This document shows positions 22,574 through 32,916 of a stretch of 38,860 nt of DNA, piece after piece. The first letter of the stretch is position 1; every line of letters starts with the position of its first letter. Source of the DNA: Actinomortierella ambigua (lineage: Eukaryota > Mortierellomycota > Mortierellomycetes > Mortierellales > Mortierellaceae); the NCBI GenBank assembly GCA_016098155.1, contig JAAAJB010000339.1:1-38860 (forward strand), written 5' to 3'. Below the pieces are notes generated by a model. It had not been told where the DNA came from, searched no databases, and saw nothing but the letters and a program-made list of their open reading frames with translations. A program made the translations under genes and the position numbers.

Positions 22574-23839
22574 ATGACCCGCACCCGCACCGGAGAATAC
22601 AAGGAAGCTGAGAACGCCCCACGTGAGCGCCGCATTGCGAGGTATTCCATCCCCTACAAGTCCTCTCACCTTCCTACTCTTTCGTATATAGGGCTCGCGT
22701 TTCGTTGCCAGTCCCACTGAGCATTGGACTGCGTGGGTGGGGTAGTGATGATTTTTTTTTGTGCGTCTATGTAATGTGGTTCAAAAGGCGAACACGGCCA
22801 AGTTGAGCCTCTCTCTCTCTCCCTGCATGGATGACGATGATGTGGCTACGAGAAGACGAGTGCTGTCTCTCTCTCTGGTGTTTTAAGCGTAGCGAGGATG
22901 AATAAACGAACCAAGGACAGGGATGTGGGTGAAGAGAGGAGAGGGGGAGTGTATATGAGATTATTGTGTCGTGTGGGTGGGAATGAATAAATTGTGCAGG
23001 ACCGTGGACCGTGTGACCAAACCTTACATCTCTTTGGGGGAGGGGGGCACAACGAGACAAAAGAGGCAGAGACACACACAGAGAGAGTTAGTAACGTAGG
23101 TAGCGGTACTCAATACCTTCTCTCCCTCTAACACTCGCACTAGAAACGGCTTGTCGGACATCCGCGCAATCCCCAAGAAGTCTGGAGGTGGTGCTGGCAA
23201 CTGGGGTGTCCCCGGTTCAGAGGTCGATGCCCAGGAAGCTCTTGCAAGGTAACAATATGCCCTGCCCTATCCTCCTCGTCCTCTCATTCTCTTGGAGCAA
23301 TCTACTGACTAATAGACCTCTTCTTTTTCCTCTTTTTCTTATACACAATAGAGGCGAGAGCAGGATTGCGTCGTCACCCACAGAGAATAAGATCTCGGTA
23401 CGTTGCCTTCTTTTGTCCCTTTCCTCTTTCATTGGGTGGAGCGCAATTACGGATAGAGAGGAGTGTCGTTGCCCCTCCATCTCCATCCTCTATCCTCCCG
23501 GGAGTACCTGTTAAGGACTGAATGCTTTTTTGGCTGGATGTGTGAGTCGACGTCTCACGCGAGTCAAGTTGGTACCAACTGAGACCAACCCACACCAACC
23601 GTTGGGCTGTATGCCCACACGAAAGAGGAGAATGAAATAAGCGAGGGGTAGAAAGAGAATGAAGGGGGGGGGGTCTATCTCTCCTTGTCTGGTACGATTC
23701 ATGCACTGACCTTCCTACTTCCCCTAACACGCCCTATTCCTCATTATAGGTCATGGACGCTGACTCCTTCAGCCGCCTGCAAGAAAACCAGAGCACCACC
23801 AGTGGTCAGCAGCACAACGCGACTCAGTCCTCCCAGTAA
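22574..23839 (+). CDS. Stf2-like small hydrophilic protein (HABP4/PAI-RBP1 family)
   Basis: Four exons: 22574-22641, 23144-23248, 23352-23397, 23750-23839; phases match (309 nt, 102 residues). The protein begins MTRTRTGEYKEAE and has the core KKSGGGAGNWGVPGSEVDAQ followed by LARGESRI, then a Gln/Ser/Thr-rich tail. This resembles yeast Stf2/Tma10 (MTRTNKW..., GKGNWGKPGDEID), which are ribosome- and mRNA-associated hydrophilins linked to ATP synthase stabilisation and desiccation tolerance. It is shorter than animal HABP4 proteins and has no RGG box. The first intron (502 bp) is the longest found in the window and may hold regulatory elements. The family assignment rests on the GNWG.PG.E.D motif. 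Confidence 0.82.
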
Positions 23840-24703
23840 TATCATTCGTCCTCGCCGCCGCAGTTCCCCCCGATGCGGTATCCCTCAGTAGACGACATGA
23901 GTCTTTTTTTTTTCTGTTCGCAACCATGTCGGACCCAATCTGGACTTCATACTCCCACCCAACAACCAAACGACCTTTACCTCCAAGACAGAACTTTTCG
24001 GGATTTCTTTTTCTGACGTTGCTTTTGAGGGATTCCAAGCCAATCAACGGAGCACAGCGAATGATGGAGCCCCCTTCTTCTTCCTTGCCTTTCTTCTCAG
24101 GCTAGCTGCGCCCACTCTTCTACTTCTTATTCCTTCTTTTTTTTGCCTTGCTCTTGTCTGTACATATCAACTTCTTCTCTTTGGCTTTCTCTCATGAAAA
24201 AATAAAGCTGGGCTATTATTTTGGCTAGATTCATTGCTCCGATACAAAAAAAAAAGTGTCGTGTAATGATGATATGATCGCAAAAATGGCACGCACACTG
24301 GCTAGCGGTCTCGTAACAGGCATATCCAAGACCCTCTTGTGCAAATGCCATCCCTCCTCCTACTTTGTTCAGTAAACGACGTGAGCTGTCTTGACCGCAT
24401 TCAAATGTGTCCTGGCATGCATTAGAGCGCAGGTGCAATCGCATACCATGCCTCATGCGACTATCGCCCTGTAGGGGTTTTCTATTGTTCAAAGCTTGAC
24501 CTCGATGGTTAGGCATGCAGATGGGATAGTGCAAACAAAAAAATCAGAAGACATTCTCTCACCTTGTCAGACTTTACCGTCTCATGACACGAGCCACCCT
24601 TGTCTCTTTCTCTTTTACAATGCACATTTTGTATTTTGAAGCACACCATCTCTGCACCCCAACACCGCCAACCAACATTCATGCCAATCAAGTCTTTAAT
24701 GAA
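23840..24703. other. Tail-to-tail intergenic region
   Basis: Between the Stf2-like gene (+) and the zinc-finger gene (-). Contains the probable 3' UTR of the former and T/A homopolymer runs. The minus-strand ORF at 24127-24534 is 135 codons but has no family motif and a biased Cys/His content by chance; not supported. Confidence 0.5.
24201..24206 (+). terminator. Poly(A) signal AATAAA of the Stf2-like gene
   Basis: AATAAA 361 nt downstream of the stop, in a T-rich context; this would give a long 3' UTR. Confidence 0.5.
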
Positions 24704-26079
24704 TCATAGCTCTGGCTCAAGCATACACCTTAGTGTCTGTGTCAGAGCAAAAAGCTGGGCCTCCTCCTCACCCCCTTCCTCTTTGATATCATCGTCATTG
24801 CTGTCATCATGGTGGGACGACCACAGGCTTTTGGAGAGGTAGTGGGGGATGCTCGGATCCAACTCTGTCTTTAGCCGTCGCACGATAGGTAGATCGATCT
24901 TGGATCCGAGGAACGTGAGCTCGACCACACTCATCATTGGCAGCTTCTCCTCCAACGCTCGCAACATCTTTTTTGTTGTTTTGGGTGTAAAAATTTCAAA
25001 AGGAAGGGGTTAGGGTGTCAGTCAAACAAGAGAGGAGAGACCAGTAAGAGAGTGGGGTGAGGGGGAGGTGAGGGAGGGAAAGGAAGGAATGTCTCTCACC
25101 CTCACCTCCCCCTCCCCTGGCCAAGCACACCACCTATCCATCCATCCATCTATGCAACAACAACGAATAAGAGACTCACATCACGCAGGTAGACAGAAGA
25201 CTTGTAGATCATGCCCGAGTAACGAATGCCCAGAATGTCCTCCACAGCGCGTCTACTCAGGAACACTGTCATTTCAGTTTGAGGAGTCGTCGTCGACTCG
25301 ACCGGTGTCTCGACAGGCGCAGCAATGCGCACAAACAATAACGACTCGTAGAACCGGTGTCCACGCGCTCCGAGCCCTGTGATTCGAGCCTTGTTTTAGA
25401 GTCATGGAGAAGGACAACAACAACAAAAAAAAAAGGTTTAAAACGCAAAATGGTAAATAAAACAAACACAGGGTTATGAAACGTTCTGTTTCTCTCAGGT
25501 CTAAAAAACAATGGACCAAGTTACATTCTTTTTCGGTACCTTGGAGCGCACCATCTCGCCTTGATCTACGTAATGCTTCACCATCGACATAGCCACCAGC
25601 TGGGCACTCCGTGACTGAGCCCAGAAACTGTCGTCTTTGACTTGCGAGGCAGTGTAAGGGGTCGCGTCGCCAATGCTCTCGGGGTCGCTCAGCTGGCTGG
25701 TCTGTGCATTGCGGCGCAACTTCCTTGATCGTCCTCCTTTTCGTGTGGAATAGCTGTTTACGACAGACACTTGTCGGGGACCGCAAAGGGGAGGTTTATT
25801 GATGGCAGTGGTGTTGGTGTTTGTTGATTGTTTGCACTGTCGGTAGTGAACGTCGAGCACATGTCGCCTCAGACAAGTCAACCGCGCGAATGACATGTCA
25901 CAGTCTGAATCCACGCAAGGTAGGCGGGTATTGTTGCAGTCGGTCCGAAAAACTTTGAACGACTTTCCATTGGGCAGTGTGATCTCATAAACCGATCCGT
26001 GGTCTCGGTACTTGTGCTTGGATAATAGCGCTCGTGTATCGTACTTTGCATCGCAAAATGGGCAGACGTTGGACATCAT
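24704..26079 (-). CDS. C2H2 zinc-finger protein with a possible OB-like C-terminal half
   Basis: Not recognised. Exons: 26079-25540, 25389-25180, 24967-24704; all junctions are phase 0, giving 337 residues. Two C2H2 fingers lie at the N-terminus: C6-x2-C9-x12-H22-x4-H27 and C55-x4-C60-x12-H73-x4-H78. A Lys/Arg-rich stretch (GGRSRKLRRN) could be a nuclear signal. The second half reads as alternating strands (HRFYESLLFVRIAAP, EMTVFLS) followed by a helix RRAVEDILG (about residues 226-234), which recalls the helix of replication-protein-A-type OB folds; this is weak, from pattern only. It ends with an acidic segment (SNDDDIKEEGGEEE). Likely a DNA-binding nuclear protein (inference). The last acceptor (AAAAAAG before ATGTTGCG) lacks a pyrimidine tract. 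Confidence 0.65.
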
Positions 26080-26426
26080 TTTTTTTCTCTGTGAATGTCA
26101 AAAAAAATAAAGGAGCAATGTTACAGGGGGGGGGGGCCAAAAACAACAACGTCAAGAAAAGAGAAGGAAGTGTGGGAAGACTCGATGTATTTATGGCTAC
26201 AAAGTGGTAACAGAACATTGTACGGCTATGCTCCACTATTGCTTGAACCATAATACAGCGTGCCATTCATGCACAAAGCTGAATGATCGCTCCCCTTTTG
26301 GGGCTGGAGGCTCCGGGGTGTGTCCACTCAACACAAATGCATGACAACGTCTCCGGTCGTAGTGCGCGCAACAAGAGTCCTGAACCTGTTCATTTGTTCA
26401 AAGATGTAATAGTGTAGGCACGTCTG
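26080..26426. other. Intergenic between two minus-strand zinc-finger genes
   Basis: 347 bp. Holds an A8 run next to the downstream ATG and a G10 run at 26127-26136. Nothing else was recognised. Confidence 0.5.
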
Positions 26427-27023
26427 TTAGACGCCACACCTAGAATTGTCAGGATCGGCCAAAAGACTTTTTCTACAACCTTTGAAATGCACACACCTTG
26501 CTCTGAATCGCGCCTCTTGATATCGTGCCTCCAATGGCACTTTCCAGCGCCAATTCAAGCGCTGCCGGATGTCGGAATGTGGCAACTTGAATGGCGTTGG
26601 TGCGAACAAAATATACTGTAAGCCCTCGTTGACGGCGTCAAGGTAGCAATCGCCTGTAGGATCCTCTTCCGCGATGTCATTCGATTGCTCGATGCAAGCG
26701 TGAGGCTGACCGGCCGTGTGACATTCATTGTCTTTTGCGCTTTCAAGCTTCGCTTCATTGGCGTCCTTGAGACCCTTGTTGCCGTCAGTCGCCTCCATTG
26801 CGGTAGCCCTTGGGCAGCAAGACGACGTCATGAATGCTTCCTTTGTGGCTGTGCCACATGAAGGGCTGCTCCATTGCTCAGGGGCGATGTTTACATCTGT
26901 GCTTTTCTGTTCAACGTCATTCTGGTCACTAGACAGGGCATGCTCGTGGCACACCGCACTGTGTTGGATGAACTGGCGACCACTCGCAAGTGTTTGATCG
27001 CAATAGACGCACAGTGCTTGCAT
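26427..27023 (-). CDS. Hypothetical protein with one N-terminal C2H2 finger
   Basis: Single-exon ORF of 198 codons; ATG at 27023. One classical finger at the extreme N-terminus: C5-x2-C8-x12-H21-x4-H26. The middle is acidic and of low complexity. The end is basic with aromatic residues (RQRLNWRWKVPLEARYQE) and has paired cysteines (CVHFKGC...C). Like its neighbour it starts directly with a finger, but I see no wider similarity between the two, so it is probably not a simple duplicate. It could be a truncated or lineage-specific regulator. No function can be assigned. Confidence 0.55.
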   Translation of the reverse strand: MQALCVYCDQTLASGRQFIQHSAVCHEHALSSDQNDVEQKSTDVNIAPEQWSSPSCGTATKEAFMTSSCCPRATAMEATDGNKGLKDANEAKLESAKDNECHTAGQPHACIEQSNDIAEEDPTGDCYLDAVNEGLQYILFAPTPFKLPHSDIRQRLNWRWKVPLEARYQEARFRARCVHFKGCRKSLLADPDNSRCGV

Positions 27024-27606
27024 GCTTCAAGCTGAGAGGAGTATAGTGGATGCCAATAGCCGTGGGTGAAGCGAGGATGTGATTGAAGAAAAGGTGTGTT
27101 TTGCAAGCAAATGTGGTGTCAAAAGTGCTAGTTTTTGAATCTGTCAATTGGGGCTGAAAACTGTGGATAATCTGTGGATACTCTACTTGTAACATTTTGA
27201 TATAAGGAGTATCCACAGTTGCTCTTTATCATCGACGCACTATATTGTTGATGTGAATACTTAGATCGCCTTCTCAGTGATGTTCATAAATCGGCTCAAA
27301 CATTTGGTGACCGTGTGGTGCTCGCCAGGTACCTCTTTCAGAGTCCATAATGCACGGAATTCATCCGAGCGTTATAGGCCATGCGGATCTGTCCTTCGAT
27401 ACAAGTAGACAGCCGTCATATTTGGTCCAAGAAGCGACTTCTTAGCCTTCCAAGGTTTGTTGATTCAATGGTACTGAGTGAGAACGGTCATCCAAAAATG
27501 AAATCTGGGTCTCAATGCACACGATATGAGGTGGTGGTGCACCTGCTGACAACATATCCAGTTTATTGGGGCGCATCCATGGTCGTGTTGGAGGCTTCCT
27601 CTACTC
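27024..27606. other. Intergenic: promoter side of the one-finger gene, 3' side of the small membrane protein gene
   Basis: AT-rich; a near-direct repeat TGTGGATAATCTGTGGATAC occurs at 27162-27181, with an inverted GTATCCACAG at 27209-27218. Possible operator-like elements about 140-190 bp upstream of the one-finger gene's ATG. No credible ORF. Confidence 0.45.
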
Positions 27607-28121
27607 TTACGCCGCCGGTTTTGCTGGGGTTGCATCCGATCCTTCGCTCTGTGCCTTTGCTGCAGCCGCCTGATCCGCAACATGCTTCAGCTCCTCTGCT
27701 CTTGTTTGTTGGACAACATCATACTGCCATGTTCCTTTGCTCTCTCTATATCATGGTCAATCGAGAACAATTGGAAATAAACGTCAGTAGCTCTAAACAT
27801 TTCTATTTTACGAGAAAATAGTGCTAGCTGTTCAGCCAGGACCATCGCCACTGTAGGTGCTCAACAGCCGCGTCGCCAAATTCGTATGGTTGCGGGTTCA
27901 AAGAGAACCCGGCCAACACCACACGCGCAACCACCGCAACACTGCCCTCATTGTCTGCTTGTCTCCCCGCTCGCGAGATATGAAAGTTGTCACAAGCGAA
28001 AAATGAACTTATGGTCATACCTTTGGTACTTCTTGAACATGGGCTCCCAGATATAGAGACCAGTAAAGACACCGACACCAACAGCGACAATAAGAGGAAT
28101 GTTGCGATTGATTGGATTCAT
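27607..28121 (-). CDS. Small single-pass membrane protein, possibly mitochondrial
   Basis: Two exons, 28121-28021 and 27745-27607, joined in phase (GTATGA donor; TATAG acceptor with a TTGACC branch-like site), giving 79 residues. The start is MNPINRNIPLIVAVGVGVFT, with one hydrophobic helix at about residues 8-26, followed by LYIWEPMFKKYQ, a conserved-looking amphipathic stretch GTWQYDVVQQTRAEELK and an Ala-rich tail ending TPAKPAA. Size, N-terminal helix and positive residues after it resemble small inner-mitochondrial-membrane assembly factors, but I do not recognise a specific family. The upstream frame offers another ATG (about 28154), less likely. Neither exon is visible as a long ORF. 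Confidence 0.65.
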
Positions 28122-29961
28122 TGCTGTGCGAAAGAGAAATGTAGTGGCATTCATGCCATTCCTTACATTCATACCCGCCGGTCGCGTCCTCCATAGCCAA
28201 TCGCAGTCACGCTGGCGGTCCAAAATGTTCAACGCCTTGACCATTTGTCGTGCATCCTCATAAAGTTGAACTGTGTAGTGGTTTGTTCTTGGCTCCTTAC
28301 ACGACCACGTTCTGACATCCCGACATTTTTTCTGCTCAACTCCCTGGTCGCTTGAGTGCACTCATCCAAAACTGAATCGTGTAGCTGGGCTTTCTCGACT
28401 GGCTACCTGCTGATAGCAACTACATCGCTGTGATCGACCCCCTTGCCCATTTGTCCACTGCGGTTCAGGGCGTATGCATGCCCTTTTATGCATACCACGC
28501 CTCACCGTCTTAATGTGTCTACATCACTCTGCTCAGCACCTTGGCTATCTACATGTCACGCGTGGGAGAGCAGTACACACCGATACACCATTATCCATGA
28601 AGTGCCCGCCCTATGGATCTACAACGCAGCTTTAAGCATCCCTTGCACTGTTGAACTTCCTGAAAATACCAGTATAGGGAAAGCAAGGTTGATTCTTGCG
28701 CGGCTACCTTTTCTTGCCTAGCAGTACTCCGATACCATGTCGCTCTTTGGGCATTTTTTTTTTTCGCGCACCACGCCCTCCCCCCCTTCCATTGCGTACA
28801 TCCAATCACGGCCAAAATGAGCAATCGCCACTCACCTGAGAGATTGCCTTGCAATTTCGCGCCGCCTCTTCGACTTTTCCCTGCAGGTCTCCTGGCTCGT
28901 CTAGGTAAGCCATAGAAAGGATGAGAAAAGCTACTTTTCAGCGCAGCCTAATGATGCCACTTGAATAGCTATGGCAAAAAGCATCGGACCGAGTAATCTC
29001 GAGGTGGCCGTTCTAAGTGCCCAAGGTTGTGTTGGTTTAGAGATTCAGGCTGCAAATTTGTTAAATACACAATGTTGTGTTTTCCCTAAAAGACACCCAA
29101 AGGTAAGAAGGATACAAGGACGCTGAAAATACCTTCCTCGTTCCCTCTCCCTCAATTTCGTCCGCTAGCTTGTCTGCGGCATTTTATTTTATCGACTTGG
29201 ACCGTGCTACTGTCTTCATCTGCTCTGCTGTCTAATAACAAGACACTAATGTGAACGCGCCGGAAAGCCCTTGGCAAAGCCCCCCCCCCTTTATTTTCTC
29301 GCAATCGAATATTGGTAATTAGCGGCTTCTATGCTGAAAGCACTGAAGGTGAATGGTGGCTAGAAAAACCGAAATACGCCCCATAACCGCGCACCACAGA
29401 GCCCTTGCTAAAACACAACCGTGTGCACTTAAAGCGGCCACAATGATTGTGTAGATACAAAGATACATGCCTACTTTGTCATCCTTGCAAGGTAGTCCAG
29501 TGCTCGCCAGCAGCTGAAGGCAAGGTGTAGCCAGTTTTTCATGATGTACCAAATAGTTAAGCGCGAATCTCCTTTCTCTTCTCTCTCGCTCCCATCATTT
29601 TTTTGGGTGCTACATCCTGGCATTCCAGGCCACCAGTCCCCATGAGGAGTAAGGGAAGCGAAAATTAGTTCTGACCGCGTTTCAAAGTCGCCCGCATTGC
29701 CATCAAAGTTGCTTTCGCATGGATGTCCAGTAAGTGGAGAGTGATCGGTAGTAGATAGAGTTTGATTGATTTAGAGTAAGAGGAGCGCGAGAGTCAGAGG
29801 AAACAAAATAAAGGAAAGGTGTTTTTCAATGAGTGTTGCTTGTCTCGCATCCCATAATATCACAATCATTCACGATGTTCTAGGTTGGTAAGCAGGCTTT
29901 CATCCCCACTTTCCTCTATCACTTTCTCGCACACCCTCTTCCTCTCCCTCTCGTGCTGTCT
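28122..29961. other. Gene-poor stretch at the start of the accessory region
   Basis: 1.8 kb with no supportable gene. It contains a T10 run (28755-28764), a C10 run (29281-29290) and the first copy of the 149-bp direct repeat. ORFs up to 92 codons on either strand lack motifs or plausible splice partners. Confidence 0.5.
29422..29570 (+). repeat. 149-bp direct repeat, copy 1
   Basis: Nearly identical to 38712-38860: by eye only two differences (29434 G/A and 29473 A/C). The left boundary is sharp (ACACAACCG versus TTATGACCA before TGTGCACTT); copy 2 reaches the window edge, so the right boundary is unknown. Confidence 0.95.
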
Positions 29962-30365
29962 CGCCTCACCCCTCTGCCATTCGCTTCACAAATTCTTCCT
30001 CCAAGATTGAGGCAGGTTTAGTGCATAGCACCTCTTGAGGAATCGCTATACCAGAACCCGAGAGTGGCAGCCTGGTTTTAGCCAGCCCCTGGATATTCAT
30101 GAACACTCGAGCAGAGCCTTCTTCAATCATGCTAAAGTTCAATCCTACCACCCCCAATCTGATTATGACGAGGTTTGGCCTCTGTTATCCATCCACGCAC
30201 GTTGAACAAGTTACAACCTGCTCGACTCCACTTGCGAACTCGCTATGCTATAGTCCAATCGTGGCTGCCTGGTTGGAGGCCCAGGAGTACTCATTAACGC
30301 CCCAGCAGAGCCTTGTTGACTTTGAGCTCAATCTCCACCGTTCTCTTCCATCGGTATAATGCATC
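29962..30365 (+). repeat. Upstream module of the decayed family copy (two internal units)
   Basis: Homologous to 32365-32858. It holds two divergent tandem units, each with CGCTAT(G/A)C, a (T)GGC(A/T)GCCTGGTT block, ATTCAT(G/T)AAC and CAGAGCCTT.TT. The unit repeat is present in both copies, so the internal duplication predates the segmental duplication. Confidence 0.85.
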
Positions 30366-30566
30366 CTGTTTTTTTTTTTTTTTTTTTTTTTGTGTTTTAA
30401 CTCGTACTACATTGACTACCTCTGTTTGTTTTAGACTCCATCTGCCACGATTCAAATGCCACGGAGCGAGATTCTACTATGGTTTATTTCCCAGATGCTC
30501 CACGTCAACATATACGTTTTCTCGTCGAGAAAACAACCTCATTGTTTTCTTATAGATCACCCATGT

Positions 30567-31015
30567 CCACGAGCGCACTGGAGAGCTGGGTTGAGAGGGC
30601 TCCCCGCATAGGTCCATTTTGCAACCTGCACCCGCATCGCTGCCATCGATTATAAAGGTTATCTCACCTTCGCATCCGAAAGAAAAATGTATGTCGTGCC
30701 TCATCCAAGAATACCATAAGATGTCAATCGAGGCGATATTCGCGAAAGAAATGAGAAAAGTTGATGTGGCCGATGCAATGTAAGTACCCTATGTTTATCC
30801 ATTGATCTTTGTGCTGTTTCTCCTCCTTGATCTCTGTGCTGTTTTAACATCCTTTAACACTCGATTTTTCTACTAATGTAGGGCCACATTCGGAGTATTT
30901 GCGCCATACGTACCAACAGACAGAATGCGATCGGTTCTCGGAGAGTCTAGGCTGGAGAGTGTCGCACCGGTTGTCAGACTCCAAGTTGAAGATGAATGCG
31001 ACCTGTGTGTTCATA
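30567..31015 (+). pseudogene. Decayed copy of the 32917-35253 gene
   Basis: Matches parts of exon 1, exon 4, intron 4 and exon 5 of the intact gene. Exon 1 homology (30572-30676) has an in-frame TAG at 30609-30611 where the intact copy has GAG. It then jumps straight into exon 4 (from about 30680) at a shared GAAAAA, out of frame, losing the rest of exon 1 plus exons 2 and 3. Exon 4 and exon 5 remain open and keep the GTAAGT donor and CTACTAATGTAG acceptor, so this is a DNA-level duplicate, not a retrocopy. Homology ends about 31011, before the end of exon 5. A short product starting at the ATG in exon 4 cannot be excluded. Confidence 0.85.
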
Positions 31016-32364
31016 GGGCATTCACTGCCAGACATCGTTATCGTGGAAGCACGTCGATAGGCCCGAAACTTCGCGTACGTCTGGAACAGTCCACGCCGAA
31101 AGAGCCCACGTTAAAGTCAAGCTATCCCTTTCGTAGTTCCACATCTTTTTTGATAAAATATATTTCGTTACCTATACTTCTGTTCCCCCTGGTCTCTGTT
31201 TACTTTATAATTTGGCTAACCGAAACGTATTCTTGTACCCGATAGAGACTAAGGAATCGCCAGCCTATGCAAGTTTAAGCCATAGGGCGCCCAACCATTC
31301 GAACATTACTGCACGGCTTTATTACAGAATGCAGTTTTCCATAGCATGTCTGTAGTATCAACCAGAACCTCGCATTGTGAATAAATCCCTGTTTGCGCTT
31401 CTACCTCCTGTTCCCTGTGAAGGATATATAATGTAGGGGAACAGTACAAGGGTTGGGATGAATAAAAATGAGATGAAAAAAGGTTATGAAAGTTGGCTTG
31501 TATTCTTTGGATCTTCGTAGATTGAAAAATGGAGGAGGGAAAGCAGCAGTTGGCAGAGGCACATCACCTCAAATGGCTTTTTGGGTTGCTTAAACTATGG
31601 CGGGCACCCGATCGTCCACCCTGTACAAGTGTACCCCTTCTACCTGGAAAACCGGTTTGGCCCCATCCTTAGGGCTCTCACGATCCACTCTCAGAAAAAA
31701 GACACTCCTCTTCACAAGAGCACCACACGCGATCAGCGCGGTTTTCTACACCCGAATCTGTTAGACCCCACCAGCATTCACCATCATCCGCCCAGAATCT
31801 GGATCCAGGACGGCCAAGTCCAAATTCTGGAAAGATAATGTCCCACATCAGGCACGCACTTTCTGGTGGCGCTTTAAGCAAGACCGTCTCCCCTGTGGCA
31901 CTCTTCGCGAACACCCGTGGAATATGGACGCGACCTGCGATGCCCCTCGGTGCTAAAGGCCTTCCCAGTCCAAACAGAACTACGCTTTGCTCTGCCCCGC
32001 CCTTGTGCTCTGCCTGGCGCTTTATCCTGAGTGAGCACACTCTCAAGGCTGACTGGTCGGAGGGGGAGCTTGGCAAGCTTCCCGCCTTTGACAGGCCGGA
32101 AGCGAACCCCCGCGACCCTAATCTCCTCTCGTACACCCAGCTCATCGCCTGCAGTAGCTTGGGAGTGAATGTGTATCGATACGCGAGTGTATCTTCAGAC
32201 CCTTGGATCGTCCAAATTAGATCAGACGGCTAAGCCTCGATAAAGTTGTACAGAAAGGAAAAAAATCATCCCCTATGTGCCACTTCCCTCTCTCATTCTC
32301 ACACACACGCACACGCTCTCTCCAAATTGCACATCACTGTACACACTTTCACTCCCACTCGCAG
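31016..32364. other. Spacer between the decayed and intact family copies
   Basis: The first part is AT-rich with TATATAAT at 31425-31432 and AATAAA at 31460-31465. 31560-32240 is clearly more GC-rich and open in several frames on both strands (plus 31581-31838 and 31838-32233; minus 31678-32145). No motif, splice pattern or family could be recognised, so no gene is called. It may be a decayed element. Confidence 0.4.
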
Positions 32365-32858
32365 TGCCTCGACTCGCCCCTCTGACATTCGCTTCCTCCG
32401 AGATTGAGGCAAGTTTGGTGCACAACAACTTTCCCGTTCTAATTGTCGCGTCCGAGTCAGGGTGCATGGGGTTGACTACCTCTCCTACATTGTCTCATCC
32501 ACGCGCGTTGGATGTTAATCATCCAACACCTCTTGAGGATTCGCTATGCTAGAGTCTGAGAGTGGCAGCCTGGTTGTAGCCCCTGGAGATTCATTAACGC
32601 TCGAGCAGAGCCTTCTTGAACCATGCTGAAGCTCAATCCTACCATCCCGAATCTGATTATGACGAGGGTTGGCCGTCGGAATCCATCCACGCGCGTTGAA
32701 CAGGTTACAACCCGCTCAACTCCACTTGCGGACTCGCTATGCTAGAGTCCAATCGTGGCTGCCTGGTTGGAGGCCCAGGAGTACTCATTAACGCTCGAGC
32801 AGAGCCTTGTTGACTTTGAGCTCACTCTCCACTCTTCCCTTGGTTTAATGCACTATGT
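32365..32858 (+). repeat. Upstream module of the intact family gene (two internal units)
   Basis: Homologous to 29962-30365 with about 100 bp extra (about 32427-32526). Units at about 32498-32665 and 32683-32850 share CCACGCGCGTTG, TTCGCTATGCTAGAGTC or CTCGCTATGCTAGAGTC, TCATTAACGCTCGAGCAGAG and CCTT.TTGA. The second unit ends about 60 bp before the gene's ATG, so the module is promoter or 5' UTR, or an unrecognised upstream exon. Confidence 0.85.
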
Positions 32859-32916
32859 TTTTTGTTGTTTTAACTACATTTTGTGTTTTACTTTTTTTAG
32901 ACACCATCCATAACCA

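Noticed and set aside
24127..24534. 135-codon minus-strand ORF between convergent genes
   Set aside because: No motif, no splice evidence, overlaps the probable 3' UTR of the Stf2-like gene.
25375..25395. tRNA T-arm-like string (GGCTCGAATC on minus)
   Set aside because: No acceptor stem or anticodon arm around it; it lies in a coding exon.
27381..27821. 146-codon plus-strand ORF
   Set aside because: Lies opposite the second exon of the small membrane protein and has no recognisable feature.
27885..27915. Hairpin with GGGTTC/GAACCC as a tRNA or riboswitch
   Set aside because: Lies in an intron; loop and arm lengths do not fit a tRNA, and no known riboswitch pattern is visible.
30844..31035. 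Minus-strand ORF similar to the one at 34066-34263, suggesting a conserved antisense gene
   Set aside because: The similarity follows from exon 5 of the family gene on the other strand; it is a duplicated shadow.
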